Below are positions 26,576 through 37,195 of a stretch of DNA of 64,000 nucleotides, in pieces. Below the pieces are notes generated by a model that saw only the letters and a program-made list of their open reading frames with translations, was not told where the DNA came from and ran no database searches. A program made the translations under genes and the position numbers. Origin of the DNA: Bizionia argentinensis JUB59 (GTDB lineage: Bacteria > Bacteroidota > Bacteroidia > Flavobacteriales > Flavobacteriaceae); assembly GCF_000224335.1 (NCBI RefSeq), contig NZ_AFXZ01000032.1, positions 1 through 64,000 on the forward strand, written 5' to 3'. Position 1 is the first letter of the stretch. Every line of letters starts with the position of its first letter.

Positions 26576-27772
26576 TCATGAAATAACGCCAGAACCAATA
26601 AGTTCGTCTTCCAAATACCAAGCAGCAAACTGCCCTTCGGCAACGGCAGATTGTGGATTATAAAACTCAATATACAATCCAGATTCCACACGATATAATG
26701 TGGCTTTCTCCAAAGGTTGTCGGTACCGAATACGTGACAGTACTTCCATAGTTTCACCTATTTTAATGGCTAAATCCTCACGAACCCAATGCAAATCATC
26801 ATTAGTTATAAATAAGGCCGATTTATATAAACCAGGATGTGTTTTTCCTTGTCCAGTATAAATTACATTTTCATTTACATCGGTATCAATAACAAATAAA
26901 GGCTCTACCGTACCACCTACCGCCAAACCTTTTCGTTGTCCTTTGGTATAAAAATGAGCACCTTGATGTTTGCCTACAATTTTGCCATCTGTTGCTTTAT
27001 AGTTTGCTTTTCTAGATAAATAAGCTAATTCAGATTCTTTCGTTTCGAAAGTTGGATTTGTATTTTCATAACCCGAATACGAACTGGGAATCTCGACAAT
27101 AACACCTTCTTTCGCTTTTAATTGTTGTTGAAGAAATTCAGGCAAACGGACTTTACCTATAAAACATAAACCTTGCGAGTCTTTTTTATCAGCCGTTATT
27201 AAATCGAGTTTTGATGCTATTTCACGGACTTCCGGTTTCATAAGTTGGCCAATTGGAAATAGCGATTTTGCCAATTGCTCTTGAGATAATTGACATAAAA
27301 AATATGATTGATCTTTATTGCCATCCACACCCGCTAATAACTGATGAATCTCTTCGCCTTCTTTTTGAAATGTTCCTTTTCGACAATAATGACCTGTAGC
27401 TACAAAATCAGCTCCCAAATCGAGAGCAATCTTCATAAACACATCAAACTTAATTTCCCGATTACATAAAACATCAGGGTTCGGTGTTCTACCACTTTCA
27501 TATTCCTTAAACATATAGTCAACTATACGTTCTTTATATTCTTCGCTTAAATCAACAGTTTGAAATGGGATACCGAGTTTATCGGCAACCAACATGGCAT
27601 CATTACTATCGTCAAGCCAAGGACATTCATCAGAAATTGTTACAGAATCATCGTGCCAGTTTTTCATAAACAAGCCAATAACTTCATAACCTTCCTCCTT
27701 TAAAAGATAGGCTGCCACACTGGAGTCTACACCCCCAGATAATCCTACTATAACACGTTTTTTGTTTTCCAT
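26576..27772 (-). CDS. tRNA 2-thiouridine(34) synthase MnmA
   Basis: Adenylates and thiolates uridine 34 of tRNA-Lys, Glu and Gln. The 398-residue protein has the PP-loop SGGVDS at 12-17, the two catalytic cysteines C103 ([13 protein letters not shown]) and C203 (SQGLCFIGK), and the C-terminal beta-barrel with GLAVGG. The ATG at 27772 is chosen over an in-frame upstream ATG at 27784, because a perfect promoter -7 box (27782-27789) overlaps the upstream one. That leaves a very short leader. Confidence 0.96.
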   Translation of the reverse strand: MENKKRVIVGLSGGVDSSVAAYLLKEEGYEVIGLFMKNWHDDSVTISDECPWLDDSNDAMLVADKLGIPFQTVDLSEEYKERIVDYMFKEYESGRTPNPDVLCNREIKFDVFMKIALDLGADFVATGHYCRKGTFQKEGEEIHQLLAGVDGNKDQSYFLCQLSQEQLAKSLFPIGQLMKPEVREIASKLDLITADKKDSQGLCFIGKVRLPEFLQQQLKAKEGVIVEIPSSYSGYENTNPTFETKESELAYLSRKANYKATDGKIVGKHQGAHFYTKGQRKGLAVGGTVEPLFVIDTDVNENVIYTGQGKTHPGLYKSALFITNDDLHWVREDLAIKIGETMEVLSRIRYRQPLEKATLYRVESGLYIEFYNPQSAVAEGQFAAWYLEDELIGSGVIS

Positions 27773-27781
27773 AATTGAGCA

Positions 27782-27789
27782 CAAAGATA
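27782..27789 (-). promoter_or_regulatory. -7 element of mnmA
   Basis: TATCTTTG on the minus strand matches TAnnTTTG and decides the start codon, since the alternative upstream ATG (27784) lies inside it. The -33 box is not clear. Confidence 0.5.
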
Positions 27790-27851
27790 ATGGAATTCAC
27801 TCAATAATTCATAGTGTAAAACCCAATAGATTAATATACAAAAACAATAAC

Positions 27852-27881
27852 TGTTTAATCTTTAAGCAAATAAACTAAACA
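27852..27881 (+). promoter_or_regulatory. 30-bp inverted-repeat operator 1 upstream of the fasciclin gene
   Basis: TGTTTAAT, 15 nt, then CTAAACA; the outer arms are complementary (TGTTTA/TAAACA). The site is the same length as operator 2 and matches it at 22 of 30 positions. The two centres are 43 bp apart, about four helical turns, so dimers bound to both would face the same side of the DNA. Confidence 0.55.
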
Positions 27882-27886
27882 AAATA

Positions 27887-27917
27887 TTGTTTTATGTTTA
27901 ATATTTTATTAAATTTG
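27887..27917 (+). promoter_or_regulatory. Bacteroidota-type promoter of the fasciclin gene
   Basis: TTG (27887-27889), a 20-nt spacer and TAAATTTG (27910-27917). The -7 box lies wholly inside operator 2, so a protein bound there would cover it. Confidence 0.68.
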
Positions 27918-27924
27918 TTAAACA
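27895..27924 (+). promoter_or_regulatory. 30-bp inverted-repeat operator 2, overlapping the promoter
   Basis: TGTTTAAT, 15 nt, then TTAAACA. Same architecture and length as operator 1. It ends 17 bp before the ATG at 27942. Confidence 0.58.
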
Positions 27925-27941
27925 AACAAATAAGTATACAT

Positions 27942-29366
27942 ATGAAAACATTAACAGCTTTTAGAAGATTTTCGGCTACACTGTTTGTAGTCCTTTTTAT
28001 CGCATCCTGCAGCAGTGATGATGATAACAACGAACCAATGAATCCACCACAAGCAAACAACATTGTGGATTTAGCAATTGAAACACCTGAGTTAAGCTCA
28101 TTAGTAGCCGCGTTGCAAGCCGCAGATGGAAATTTAGTTTCTTTGTTACAAACAAATGGTCCTTTTACCGTTTTAGCACCTACAAATGATGCCTTTGCGG
28201 TATTTTTATCGGACAATGGTTTCGCTTCATTAAGCGATGTACCAACAGATTTACTTTCTCAAGTACTCTTAAACCACGTAATTTCTGGTTCTGTGTCATC
28301 TAATGATTTAGCAGGTATAGGAGCGGGTTACACCTCTACTAATGCAACTGGAGCAGGTGGGGCAAGCATGAGTTTATATTTTAACACCGCTAATAATGAT
28401 GTGCGTTTTAATAATGTATCGTCTGTTTCTACACCTGATGTTTCAGCTTCAAACGGAATTATTCATATTGTTGACGGCGTTATTGGATTACCAGATCTAG
28501 TAGATCACGCAAGTGCAAATCCAGAATTCAGTAATTTAGTTGCAGCTTTAGGTACTGCCGACGGTGGTTTAGTGGCTCTTTTACAAGGCACAGGTTCTTT
28601 CACGGTATTGGCTCCAAATAATGACGCTTTCTCCACATATTTGGCAGATAACAACTTTTCAGGATTAGGTAATGTACCAACCGATGCCTTATCTCAAATA
28701 CTTTTGAATCATGTGTTAACAGGTGTCACCTTTTCTGCTGATTTACTATCATCTGGTGCAGGCTACTCAAATACAAATGCAACTGGTGCAGGTGGGAATC
28801 CAATGAGCTTGTATTTTAACACGAGTAATCGTGTGAAATTTAATGGTGTTTCAACTGTAATTGCTGCAGACGTAGTTGCTTCTAATGGTGTAATTCATGC
28901 TGTAGACGCGGTAATAGGTTTACCAACTGTTGTTGATTTTGCTTTAGCTGATCCAACTTTTGATACTCTTATTGCGGCTTTAACCCGTTCTGATTTAACA
29001 TTTGATTATGTAGGAACACTTTCAACACCTAACGGAACATCACCAGCACCTTTTACCGTTTTCGCACCAACAAATGAGGCCTTTGCTGATTTACTGACAG
29101 AATTAAATTTAGCGAGTTTAGCTGATATTCCTGAAGCAACTTTAAAGGCAACATTAGATATGCACGCTGTTGCAGGTGCGAATGTACAATCGTCAGTTTT
29201 AATGGATAATATGAATATAGCAACATTAGGTGGTAATATAACTGCTAATGTAACTGGCGGCCCAACTTTAACAGATGGAAATGGTCGTATTAGTAACATA
29301 ATTGCTGTAGACGTTCAAGCTTCTAATGGTGTGATACATGCCATTGACATGGTTCTTTTGCCATAA
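27942..29366 (+). CDS. Lipoprotein with three fasciclin (FAS1) domains
   Basis: Surface or periplasmic lipoprotein of 474 residues; the lipobox FIASC puts the lipid on C23, followed by an acidic SSDDDNNEP linker. Three FAS1 adhesion domains follow, each with the H1 motif FTVLAPTNDAF (or a variant) and an H2-like SNGVIHAIDMVL close. Domains 1 and 2 are nearly repeats of each other, including ATGAGG-x-x-MSLYFNT, so one arose by recent duplication. Domain 3 is more divergent. FAS1 domains mediate adhesion to protein or matrix. The ATG at 27942 is chosen because it directly begins the signal peptide; an upstream in-frame ATG at 27894 is inside the promoter. The gene is monocistronic and its promoter has two inverted-repeat operators. 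Confidence 0.93.
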   Translation: MKTLTAFRRFSATLFVVLFIASCSSDDDNNEPMNPPQANNIVDLAIETPELSSLVAALQAADGNLVSLLQTNGPFTVLAPTNDAFAVFLSDNGFASLSDVPTDLLSQVLLNHVISGSVSSNDLAGIGAGYTSTNATGAGGASMSLYFNTANNDVRFNNVSSVSTPDVSASNGIIHIVDGVIGLPDLVDHASANPEFSNLVAALGTADGGLVALLQGTGSFTVLAPNNDAFSTYLADNNFSGLGNVPTDALSQILLNHVLTGVTFSADLLSSGAGYSNTNATGAGGNPMSLYFNTSNRVKFNGVSTVIAADVVASNGVIHAVDAVIGLPTVVDFALADPTFDTLIAALTRSDLTFDYVGTLSTPNGTSPAPFTVFAPTNEAFADLLTELNLASLADIPEATLKATLDMHAVAGANVQSSVLMDNMNIATLGGNITANVTGGPTLTDGNGRISNIIAVDVQASNGVIHAIDMVLLP

Positions 29367-29405
29367 TTAAACTATCTTTATTGAGATAAAAATTGCTATG
29401 AAAAT

Positions 29406-29440
29406 AAAACGCTGTTCATAAATTATGAATAGCGTTTTTT
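29406..29440 (+). terminator. Terminator after the fasciclin gene
   Basis: A 14-bp stem (29406-29419 with 29425-29438, one G-T pair), a 5-nt loop and a T run. Confidence 0.85.
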
Positions 29441-29607
29441 ATTATATGGATTTTTGTATAGTAAAATTTATACCAAAAGAAAATTAAATAGACTTTTCAC
29501 TTGTATTCATTTTAAATAATAAGTAGATTGCGTCTCTTATGTTTAGGTATTCCCCATTTTTGATTGATTAATAGCTTAAAATATTTAAAATGTATACCTA
29601 AAAAAGT

Positions 29608-29635
29608 AAAGCTCCTTAAGAAATTAAGGAGCTTT
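29608..29635 (-). terminator. Terminator of the YwqK-like gene
   Basis: AAAGCTCCTTAA (29608-29619) pairs with 29624-29635. It is T-rich on both sides, so it may work in both directions. It lies 26 bp past the stop of the leftward gene. Confidence 0.75.
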
Positions 29636-29660
29636 TATATTTTAGGTGTTTCCGGTATTT

Positions 29661-30365
29661 TTATTCTGATTTTTTATAAGGGTTTTTACTTATTACTGTA
29701 AAATCCTTTTCCTCTTTTAATTCGCCATTTTCATAGTATTTCCACGTTCCATGCTTCTGGTCGTTAAGATAATTACCTTCAGCCAAAATAGTTCCAAATT
29801 CATCAAAAAATTTAGCAGCACCATGCAAAGTATTCATTTTATAATGATACTCTTTAATAACCGTTCCGTTCTCGGCATACCACAAGGCATTTCCATTTAG
29901 TTTTCCATGTTCATAGAGCGACTTTTCAGCTATTTGCCCGCTTGGATAATAAATAAAGCGCGCACCTTCCAATAAACCTTTATTATTATAATGTTCTAAA
30001 GTCATTACTTGTGTACCACTACTATGGTAGTACTTCCAATCGCCTATGTAAAGTTTATCCATCATTAACCCTTCACTAACAACTTTTCCGTTACTCGCCA
30101 AAAAAGTAACTTTGGCCGTATCATTATTAGGGTTGAATTCACGTGTTGCCGTTAACACCGGCTTTCCTTGAACATTCTTATAGAATTTAAAAGTGCCTAT
30201 CTCGTCGCCATGAGAAAATGTTCCTTCATAACGCACCACATCGGTGTTTTCAAAGTTTTTCTTCCATTTACCATCACGTTGTCCATTGGAGTCGAATTGA
30301 TTTAATATTTGAGCAGAAACTGAAGAACCAGTCAGTAGAATTAAAACAAAAAATAGTTGTTTCAT
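29661..30365 (-). CDS. Secreted MORN/YwqK-like repeat protein
   Basis: A 234-residue exported protein with a signal peptide (about 1-18, ending SSVSAQ) and a series of MORN_2/YwqK-type repeats of the form G-x-x-x-G-x-W-x-x-Y. Examples are YIGDWKYYHSSGTQVM, EGARFIYYPSGQIAEKSLYE and HGTWKYYENGELKEEK. Databases name such proteins as antitoxins because of distant similarity to YwqK, but no toxin gene is adjacent and a signal peptide argues against that role here. It may be an envelope scaffold. It lies 86 bp downstream of yidC, behind that gene's terminator. Confidence 0.8.
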   Translation of the reverse strand: MKQLFFVLILLTGSSVSAQILNQFDSNGQRDGKWKKNFENTDVVRYEGTFSHGDEIGTFKFYKNVQGKPVLTATREFNPNNDTAKVTFLASNGKVVSEGLMMDKLYIGDWKYYHSSGTQVMTLEHYNNKGLLEGARFIYYPSGQIAEKSLYEHGKLNGNALWYAENGTVIKEYHYKMNTLHGAAKFFDEFGTILAEGNYLNDQKHGTWKYYENGELKEEKDFTVISKNPYKKSE

Positions 30366-30416
30366 ATTTAGAATCTGTAATTAGATGTTTAAACGTACAA
30401 ATATATAAATTGTTGT

Positions 30417-30445
30417 ATAAAAAAAGCTGCCCATTAAGGCAGCTT
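30417..30445 (-). terminator. Terminator of yidC
   Basis: On the minus strand AAGCTGCC, a 6-nt loop and GGCAGCTT are followed by a run of T (30423-30417). It is 7 bp past the yidC stop. Confidence 0.85.
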
Positions 30446-30451
30446 GATTAT

Positions 30452-32356
30452 TTATTTCTTACGCTTTTCTTGCGCTTGTTTTTGTTGCTCGGCTTGCTCC
30501 ATCATATCAGCCATTTTTTTCTGAAACTTATTTTGCTTTTTAGGTTTCTTCTTGTTGACCTGAATTTGAGCATGAATTTTATCTTCATCCAATATGTAGT
30601 TTTTAATAACTAACATAATACCTATACTAATAAGGTTAGAAATAAAGTAATATAAACTTAAACCAGATGCATAGTTATTAAAGAAGAATAACATCATTAA
30701 TGGCGATAAGTAAATCATATACTTCATTAATTTAGCCATATCTGGCATACCTTCTTGTGTTGGTTGTGATGCCATTTGTTGTCCTGTTGTCATTTTCATA
30801 TAAAAGAAAATAGCAATAGAAGCTAATATTGGGAATAAACTCACGTGATCTCCATAAAATGGAATCGTAAATGGTAAATCGGCAACAACATCATAGGATG
30901 ATAAATCGTCTGCCCAAAGAAAACTTTTCTGTCTTAAATCGAAAGCAGATGGGAAAAATTGGAATAGTGCGTAAAACACAGGCAACTGTATCAAAGCCGG
31001 TAAACAACCACTTAATGGACTTGCCCCTGCCTTGTTTTGAAGCGCCATTGTTTCTTGCTGCGCCTTCATTTTGTTATCCTTATGTTTCTCACGAATAGCG
31101 TCCAACTCCGGTTTTAACACTTTCAATTTAGCTTGGGATAGGAATTGCTTGTATTGTACAAATGACAATAAAAATTTTATTAAAATAGTCATGACAATAA
31201 TAGCCACACCATACGGTAAAAATCCAGCTAGAAAAGCAAATAACGGTACAAAAACGTAACGGTTTATCCAACCAAAAATACCCCAACCAAATGGAATACT
31301 ATCTTCTAATCCAATATCATATTTCTGCAATACCTTATTATCAGTAGGTCCAAAATAGAATCCTAAATTCTGATTTAATTCACCCGCAGTCGTTTCTAAA
31401 GCAAATTTAGCCTGATACGATTTAGTGAAAACAGTATCAATATCTTCGTTTTCAACTAGATCAGTTGAATTTAGCTGAACGGATTTTAAAGGTGTTTTGG
31501 ATATTAAAATACTACTGAAGAAATGCTGTCTATAAGATAACCAGTTTACATCGCTTTCAATTTCTTCATCTTCGCCAGTAGGACTTAATTTATCAATCTT
31601 ACTCCCATTATATTGATACGTTAAACGTGTATAACGATTTTCGTAACTAATACTTTTATCATGACGATACGTATCTAACTGCCAATTTAAATTTATAGGT
31701 TGCGTGCTATTAATAACATTGCTTAACCCTTGAGAGCGAATAGTAAAATCAACCATATAGTTATTAGGTTGAATTTCATAGCGATATTCTAAAAACTGCT
31801 GATCAGACACTTTAAGCTTCATAGAAACTACCGTGTTCTCACCATTTTTAGTTACTGTTGGCTCAAAATATAAATCTTTGGTATTTAAAATACGACTATC
31901 AGATGTACCAAAATTGATATTAAAATTGGTATTCGCATCCTTTATTAAGTAAATAGGAATAGAATCATAATCAACAAACTCTTTCAGTTTTACCTCTGAT
32001 AAATAACCACCTTTATTACTGAATTTTAAATCTAAAACTTCCGTATTTACTTCTGTTTCATTAGATGTTGCCGATGGTAACGTTGCTGAATAGGCAAAAG
32101 AGCCTAGTTTATTTTTTAAGGCTACAAGTTGTGTAGAATCTTGTGCATTGCCAGTTGAAAAATCATCAGCAGTTGTAACAACAGTTTCATTTTGCTTTAC
32201 GGCTTGTTTTTCAGCTTCAACCTGCTCCTGTTTTGCTTTTTCTTGTTCAGCTACTTCTTCTGCGGATGGCTGATTAGTGTACATCATGTACACTAAAATT
32301 CCGAATATCAAGGCGAAGCCTATAATCGAATTAACGTCTAATTTCTTTTTTTCCAT
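30452..32356 (-). CDS. Membrane protein insertase YidC
   Basis: Inserts and folds inner-membrane proteins, alone or with SecYEG. The 634 residues comprise an N-terminal membrane anchor (about 10-26), a large periplasmic beta-sandwich domain (about 70-340) and the five-helix core starting near WINRYVFVPLFAFLAGFLPYG. The cytoplasmic hairpin QAKLKVLKPELDAIREKHKD contains the conserved charged coiled coil. Late helices follow (SGCLPALIQLPVFYALFQFF). The C-terminus is strongly basic (KKKPKKQNKFQKKM), as in Bacteroidota YidC, and probably contacts the ribosome. It follows pyrG on the same strand after 137 bp. Confidence 0.97.
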   Translation of the reverse strand: MEKKKLDVNSIIGFALIFGILVYMMYTNQPSAEEVAEQEKAKQEQVEAEKQAVKQNETVVTTADDFSTGNAQDSTQLVALKNKLGSFAYSATLPSATSNETEVNTEVLDLKFSNKGGYLSEVKLKEFVDYDSIPIYLIKDANTNFNINFGTSDSRILNTKDLYFEPTVTKNGENTVVSMKLKVSDQQFLEYRYEIQPNNYMVDFTIRSQGLSNVINSTQPINLNWQLDTYRHDKSISYENRYTRLTYQYNGSKIDKLSPTGEDEEIESDVNWLSYRQHFFSSILISKTPLKSVQLNSTDLVENEDIDTVFTKSYQAKFALETTAGELNQNLGFYFGPTDNKVLQKYDIGLEDSIPFGWGIFGWINRYVFVPLFAFLAGFLPYGVAIIVMTILIKFLLSFVQYKQFLSQAKLKVLKPELDAIREKHKDNKMKAQQETMALQNKAGASPLSGCLPALIQLPVFYALFQFFPSAFDLRQKSFLWADDLSSYDVVADLPFTIPFYGDHVSLFPILASIAIFFYMKMTTGQQMASQPTQEGMPDMAKLMKYMIYLSPLMMLFFFNNYASGLSLYYFISNLISIGIMLVIKNYILDEDKIHAQIQVNKKKPKKQNKFQKKMADMMEQAEQQKQAQEKRKK

Positions 32357-32493
32357 ATATTAATTTGTTGTCTTTTAATGACTCTCAACCGTTTGGAAAT
32401 CTCATTAATCGGTTTGCTTTCAAAAAAAAAACACTATAAAATTATCTAATAAATAGTTTTATGCTAATTACAAAAAACTCTCCAATATTATTT

Positions 32494-34137
<1,644 letters not shown>

Positions 34138-34275
34138 TTAAACGCCTGCGAATTTACGATATTAAGTTTAATACTTTGGAAGTTTAAGAGTTTATTTTGA
34201 AATTGAAATTACCGTAGGAAATTGTTGTCGATTTCAGTAAGCAAATGTTTGTTGTTAAATTGCTTTACACCAAAT

Positions 34276-34333
34276 GCACGAATAAACACGAATTATTAAA
34301 CGTTAAATATAATTAAAACTATAAATTTCGTGG
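34276..34333. repeat. Decayed intergenic repeat (ACGAAT-type)
   Basis: GCACGAATAAACACGAATTA and, further on, AATTTCGTGG form an imperfect inverted arrangement like the short repeats scattered between Bacteroidota genes. A related segment occurs near 19208-19235. Confidence 0.35.
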
Positions 34334-34402
34334 GATTATATCGTGAAATTCTAAAAACCGCACCTGTTAGTGTAAACTGTGACTGCGACGGAATACTAAC
34401 AA

Positions 34403-34633
34403 CTAATTCTTCGGGAAATTTCTTCTAATATTTCTGATTAATTCTTCAAGTCCGTTAAGTTTTATTTCATAAATAGATTGAAGCATCTCTCCCAGTTTTC
34501 CTTTTGGAAATCCTTTATTGTGATACCAAACTACATAATATTCTGGAAGATCAATTAAGTAACGATCTTTATATTTGCCATAAGGCATCTTAGTATGAGC
34601 GAGTTTTATAAGAAACTCTTTGTCTGGCTGCAT
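34403..34633 (-). CDS. DUF3820 family protein
   Basis: A 76-residue protein that consists of one DUF3820 domain: MPYGKYKDRYLIDLPEYYVV, then WYHNKGFPKGKLGEML. The F/YGKYKG-type motif also forms the C-terminal domain of the exonuclease at 51653, so a free copy and a fused copy of the same module occur in this window. The family is usually linked to nucleic-acid enzymes, but its reaction is unknown. It lies 44 bp downstream of the OsmC gene on the same strand. Confidence 0.85.
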   Translation of the reverse strand: MQPDKEFLIKLAHTKMPYGKYKDRYLIDLPEYYVVWYHNKGFPKGKLGEMLQSIYEIKLNGLEELIRNIRRNFPKN

Positions 34634-34677
34634 GAAAGGTGTAATGAATAAATAATTATACGCGTTTTAAATTAAGT

Positions 34678-35079
34678 TTATTTCCAGTTAAAAGTAATAT
34701 TCTTTTCAATATCTGGATGCAAACTTTGTAATACAGGACAAGTTCTTCCCGTATTCTCTAATATTTTTTGCGTTTTGCTATCAGCTCCTTCTGGAAAACT
34801 TAAAATCACTTCTATTTTTGAAATGCGTCTAGGATTAGCAGACATGGTTTTAGTGACTTCAGCTTTTGTTCCAGCCATATCATAGCCAAAATCTATAGCT
34901 TTAATTCCCATAACAGTTATCATACAACTTGCTAGACCTGTTGCCACCGTATCAGTTGGCGAAAACGCTTCACCTTTACCATTATTATCAACAGGTGCAT
35001 CGGTAACAAAAGTACTCCCCGATTTTACATGCGTGTTTTCAGTTCTTAAATCACCTAAATAAGTTACAGTTGCTGTCAT
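34678..35079 (-). CDS. OsmC/Ohr family peroxiredoxin-like protein
   Basis: A 133-residue OsmC-family protein. This family includes thiol-dependent organic hydroperoxide reductases. The two redox cysteines are in GLASCMITVMGIKAIDFG and TGRTCPVLQSLHPD, the usual positions for the OsmC/Ohr dimer active site. The first base pair after the LysM lipoprotein stop region is shared spacing of only 1 bp (35080), so the two genes are probably transcribed together. The bacillithiol enzyme BshC is encoded on the same strand 5 kb upstream; low-molecular-weight thiols could serve such an enzyme, but that is inference. Confidence 0.9.
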   Translation of the reverse strand: MTATVTYLGDLRTENTHVKSGSTFVTDAPVDNNGKGEAFSPTDTVATGLASCMITVMGIKAIDFGYDMAGTKAEVTKTMSANPRRISKIEVILSFPEGADSKTQKILENTGRTCPVLQSLHPDIEKNITFNWK

Positions 35080-35080
35080 G

Positions 35081-37015
35081 TTAATCTTGTTTAATTTCTA
35101 TGATTTTTAAATCTTCGTATTTAACCAAATACACCGTATCATTATAATAACCACCGATTAAATTCTTTTTATAGGCGAATTTATTCTCAACATATTCTGT
35201 TAATGGCGCTTGGTTTACTGACTCGTAAAGATCTCCAAAATTCACTAAACGTAAGGCAACATCCATAGTAATATCAAAACCACGAACAGCAGTTTTACTA
35301 GGTGTTATACCAAAGCGCTTTTCGTATTCGATGGCGAAACTATTAACGTCATCTTCATTATAGGTTCTAGCAATTGCAGCAAACGTTAATTGCAAATTAG
35401 ATAAGTGGTAGTTTGAAACCTCATCATCCTCAAAAGCACTTCCCATTTCGGTTGTGGCCAAAATAATTTGGCGGTCTTTAGATATTAAAGAGTTTAATTT
35501 ACTACTCACATTAGATACGAAACCAGGATTTGAGGTTTCTAAAAAAACAATATTCTTACCCGGTTTTAACTTTGAAATAATATCCGTGTCATAAATATAA
35601 AATGCATCGTTTTCCTTTTTATCTTTTCTGGAGAATACTTGGGATGCATTTGGTAGATGACTTTTTAAATCGTTAGAAACTTCTATGCGACTCTGATCTG
35701 CAATTATGATAACCTGGTTTACAGTGGCATCACCTTTAACGTATCTAATCATTTTATCTTTTAGTAAGCTTTCGGAAGCCATAGATTGAAAGACATTATC
35801 TGAAAGCTCTAGCTCTGTTAAATTTGGTGAGATTAGAGCTACATTACTATTTTTTAAATGAGCGGCTACTTTTTCAAAACTAATAGGCATTAACGGCCCA
35901 ATTACAGCATTTACATTTTCTAAATTTTTAGAAATAATTAAATTTGAAACTTCACTTAATTGGTTTTTTGTGTCATAAAAATCTATTTTTAGATTAACAC
36001 CTAAATTTTTAAGTGAATCTAATGCTACCGTAATTCCTGAATAAAAATCTAATGACCTCCTTAAAAATACATCTTTCTGAATTTGTTCTTTCGTATCAGC
36101 TACAGAATCAACATTAACCTCATCCAATTTAAAAGGTAACATAAATGCAATATGTTTTTGCTGCTTACCTCTAATATTTTTTGTTAAATCGGTAATTTCT
36201 AATTTTTCATTCTCATCTTCTACACTTGCATTATAAGGCACTTTTAATATCATGCCAGCTTTGAGTCCGCTTTCAGCTAAATCTGGGTTTAAAATTTCCA
36301 ATTCACTTTGCTCCAAACCTAATTTTACTTTAAGTCGGTAAAAACCTTCTTTTGGCAATACCTCGTAAAAAGAATACTGACTTTCTATTGGTTTTTCTTC
36401 GGTGTCTTCAATTTTTGGAACATTTATAACTTGACCTTCTATTAAATCTGGATTCATCCCAGGATTTAAAGCTTCCAACTCGGCAACCGTTATTCCAAAC
36501 TTATAAGCAATACGCCATTTTCCTTCTTTTGGAAGAACCGTATAAGTTTTAGATGAATCATTTCGGGTTTCTTCAGGTTGAGAGATAGTTAATACTTTTT
36601 TATAAACTGGAATCTCTATTACATCACCTTTACGAAGGTTATTAGCGTATAAAGACTTGTTGTGCTTTTTAATTTCGTCTTGAGAAACATTATACTCTTT
36701 GGATAAGCTATATAGCGTTTCTTTACGTTTTACTCTATGCTTTTTAAAACCAGTCAATTCTTTCCCAATAGCGGCATGCGGCGCTGTTTGATCTATTTTC
36801 TTGTTTGGTATAATTAAAACCGTATTAAGTTTTAATCCTTTTTTTGCATCTGGATTTAGCGCGTATATATCAAAAGGCGTCACTTGATATGCTTTCGCAA
36901 TACTTTCAATAGTTTCGTCTGATTTTACTTTATGCGTTTTATAATTTTGCGCTTGGGATGTAGAGCCACAGCTAAACAATAATAGGATACTTAAAATACA
37001 AAATAGTTTCTTCAT
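35081..37015 (-). CDS. LysM lipoprotein with periplasmic-binding-protein-like domain
   Basis: Exported lipoprotein of 644 residues (lipobox LLFSCGS, lipid on C16). Four LysM peptidoglycan-binding modules follow, at about 24-72, 90-138, 155-200 and 210-258, of which the last two are divergent (PKEGKWRIAYKFGITVAELE). A C-terminal domain of about 350 residues resembles type 1 periplasmic binding proteins (VALISPNLTELELSDNVFQS; RGFDITMDVALRLV), as in ABC substrate-binding or LpoA-like regulators. By analogy with LpoA it might link the cell wall to a peptidoglycan synthase; the sequence alone does not show it. It is widely conserved beside guaA in flavobacteria. Confidence 0.87.
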   Translation of the reverse strand: MKKLFCILSILLLFSCGSTSQAQNYKTHKVKSDETIESIAKAYQVTPFDIYALNPDAKKGLKLNTVLIIPNKKIDQTAPHAAIGKELTGFKKHRVKRKETLYSLSKEYNVSQDEIKKHNKSLYANNLRKGDVIEIPVYKKVLTISQPEETRNDSSKTYTVLPKEGKWRIAYKFGITVAELEALNPGMNPDLIEGQVINVPKIEDTEEKPIESQYSFYEVLPKEGFYRLKVKLGLEQSELEILNPDLAESGLKAGMILKVPYNASVEDENEKLEITDLTKNIRGKQQKHIAFMLPFKLDEVNVDSVADTKEQIQKDVFLRRSLDFYSGITVALDSLKNLGVNLKIDFYDTKNQLSEVSNLIISKNLENVNAVIGPLMPISFEKVAAHLKNSNVALISPNLTELELSDNVFQSMASESLLKDKMIRYVKGDATVNQVIIIADQSRIEVSNDLKSHLPNASQVFSRKDKKENDAFYIYDTDIISKLKPGKNIVFLETSNPGFVSNVSSKLNSLISKDRQIILATTEMGSAFEDDEVSNYHLSNLQLTFAAIARTYNEDDVNSFAIEYEKRFGITPSKTAVRGFDITMDVALRLVNFGDLYESVNQAPLTEYVENKFAYKKNLIGGYYNDTVYLVKYEDLKIIEIKQD

Positions 37016-37195
37016 AATATATATACGTTCGGATTTACGTTACCAATTGTAACGTTATCCTTTTTATTCTTTTTTAAATATAAACGCTATTTAAAGATTT
37101 AGTTTTAAGCACCCTATCTATAAATATACAGGCACCCAATTTTATCAATATACTTCAACTTAAAAATTGAGATATTCCACATTAAATCTCCTATT

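Noticed and set aside
29661-30365. Reading the YwqK-like gene as an antitoxin
   Set aside because: It has a signal peptide and no neighbouring toxin gene; the repeats are MORN-like.
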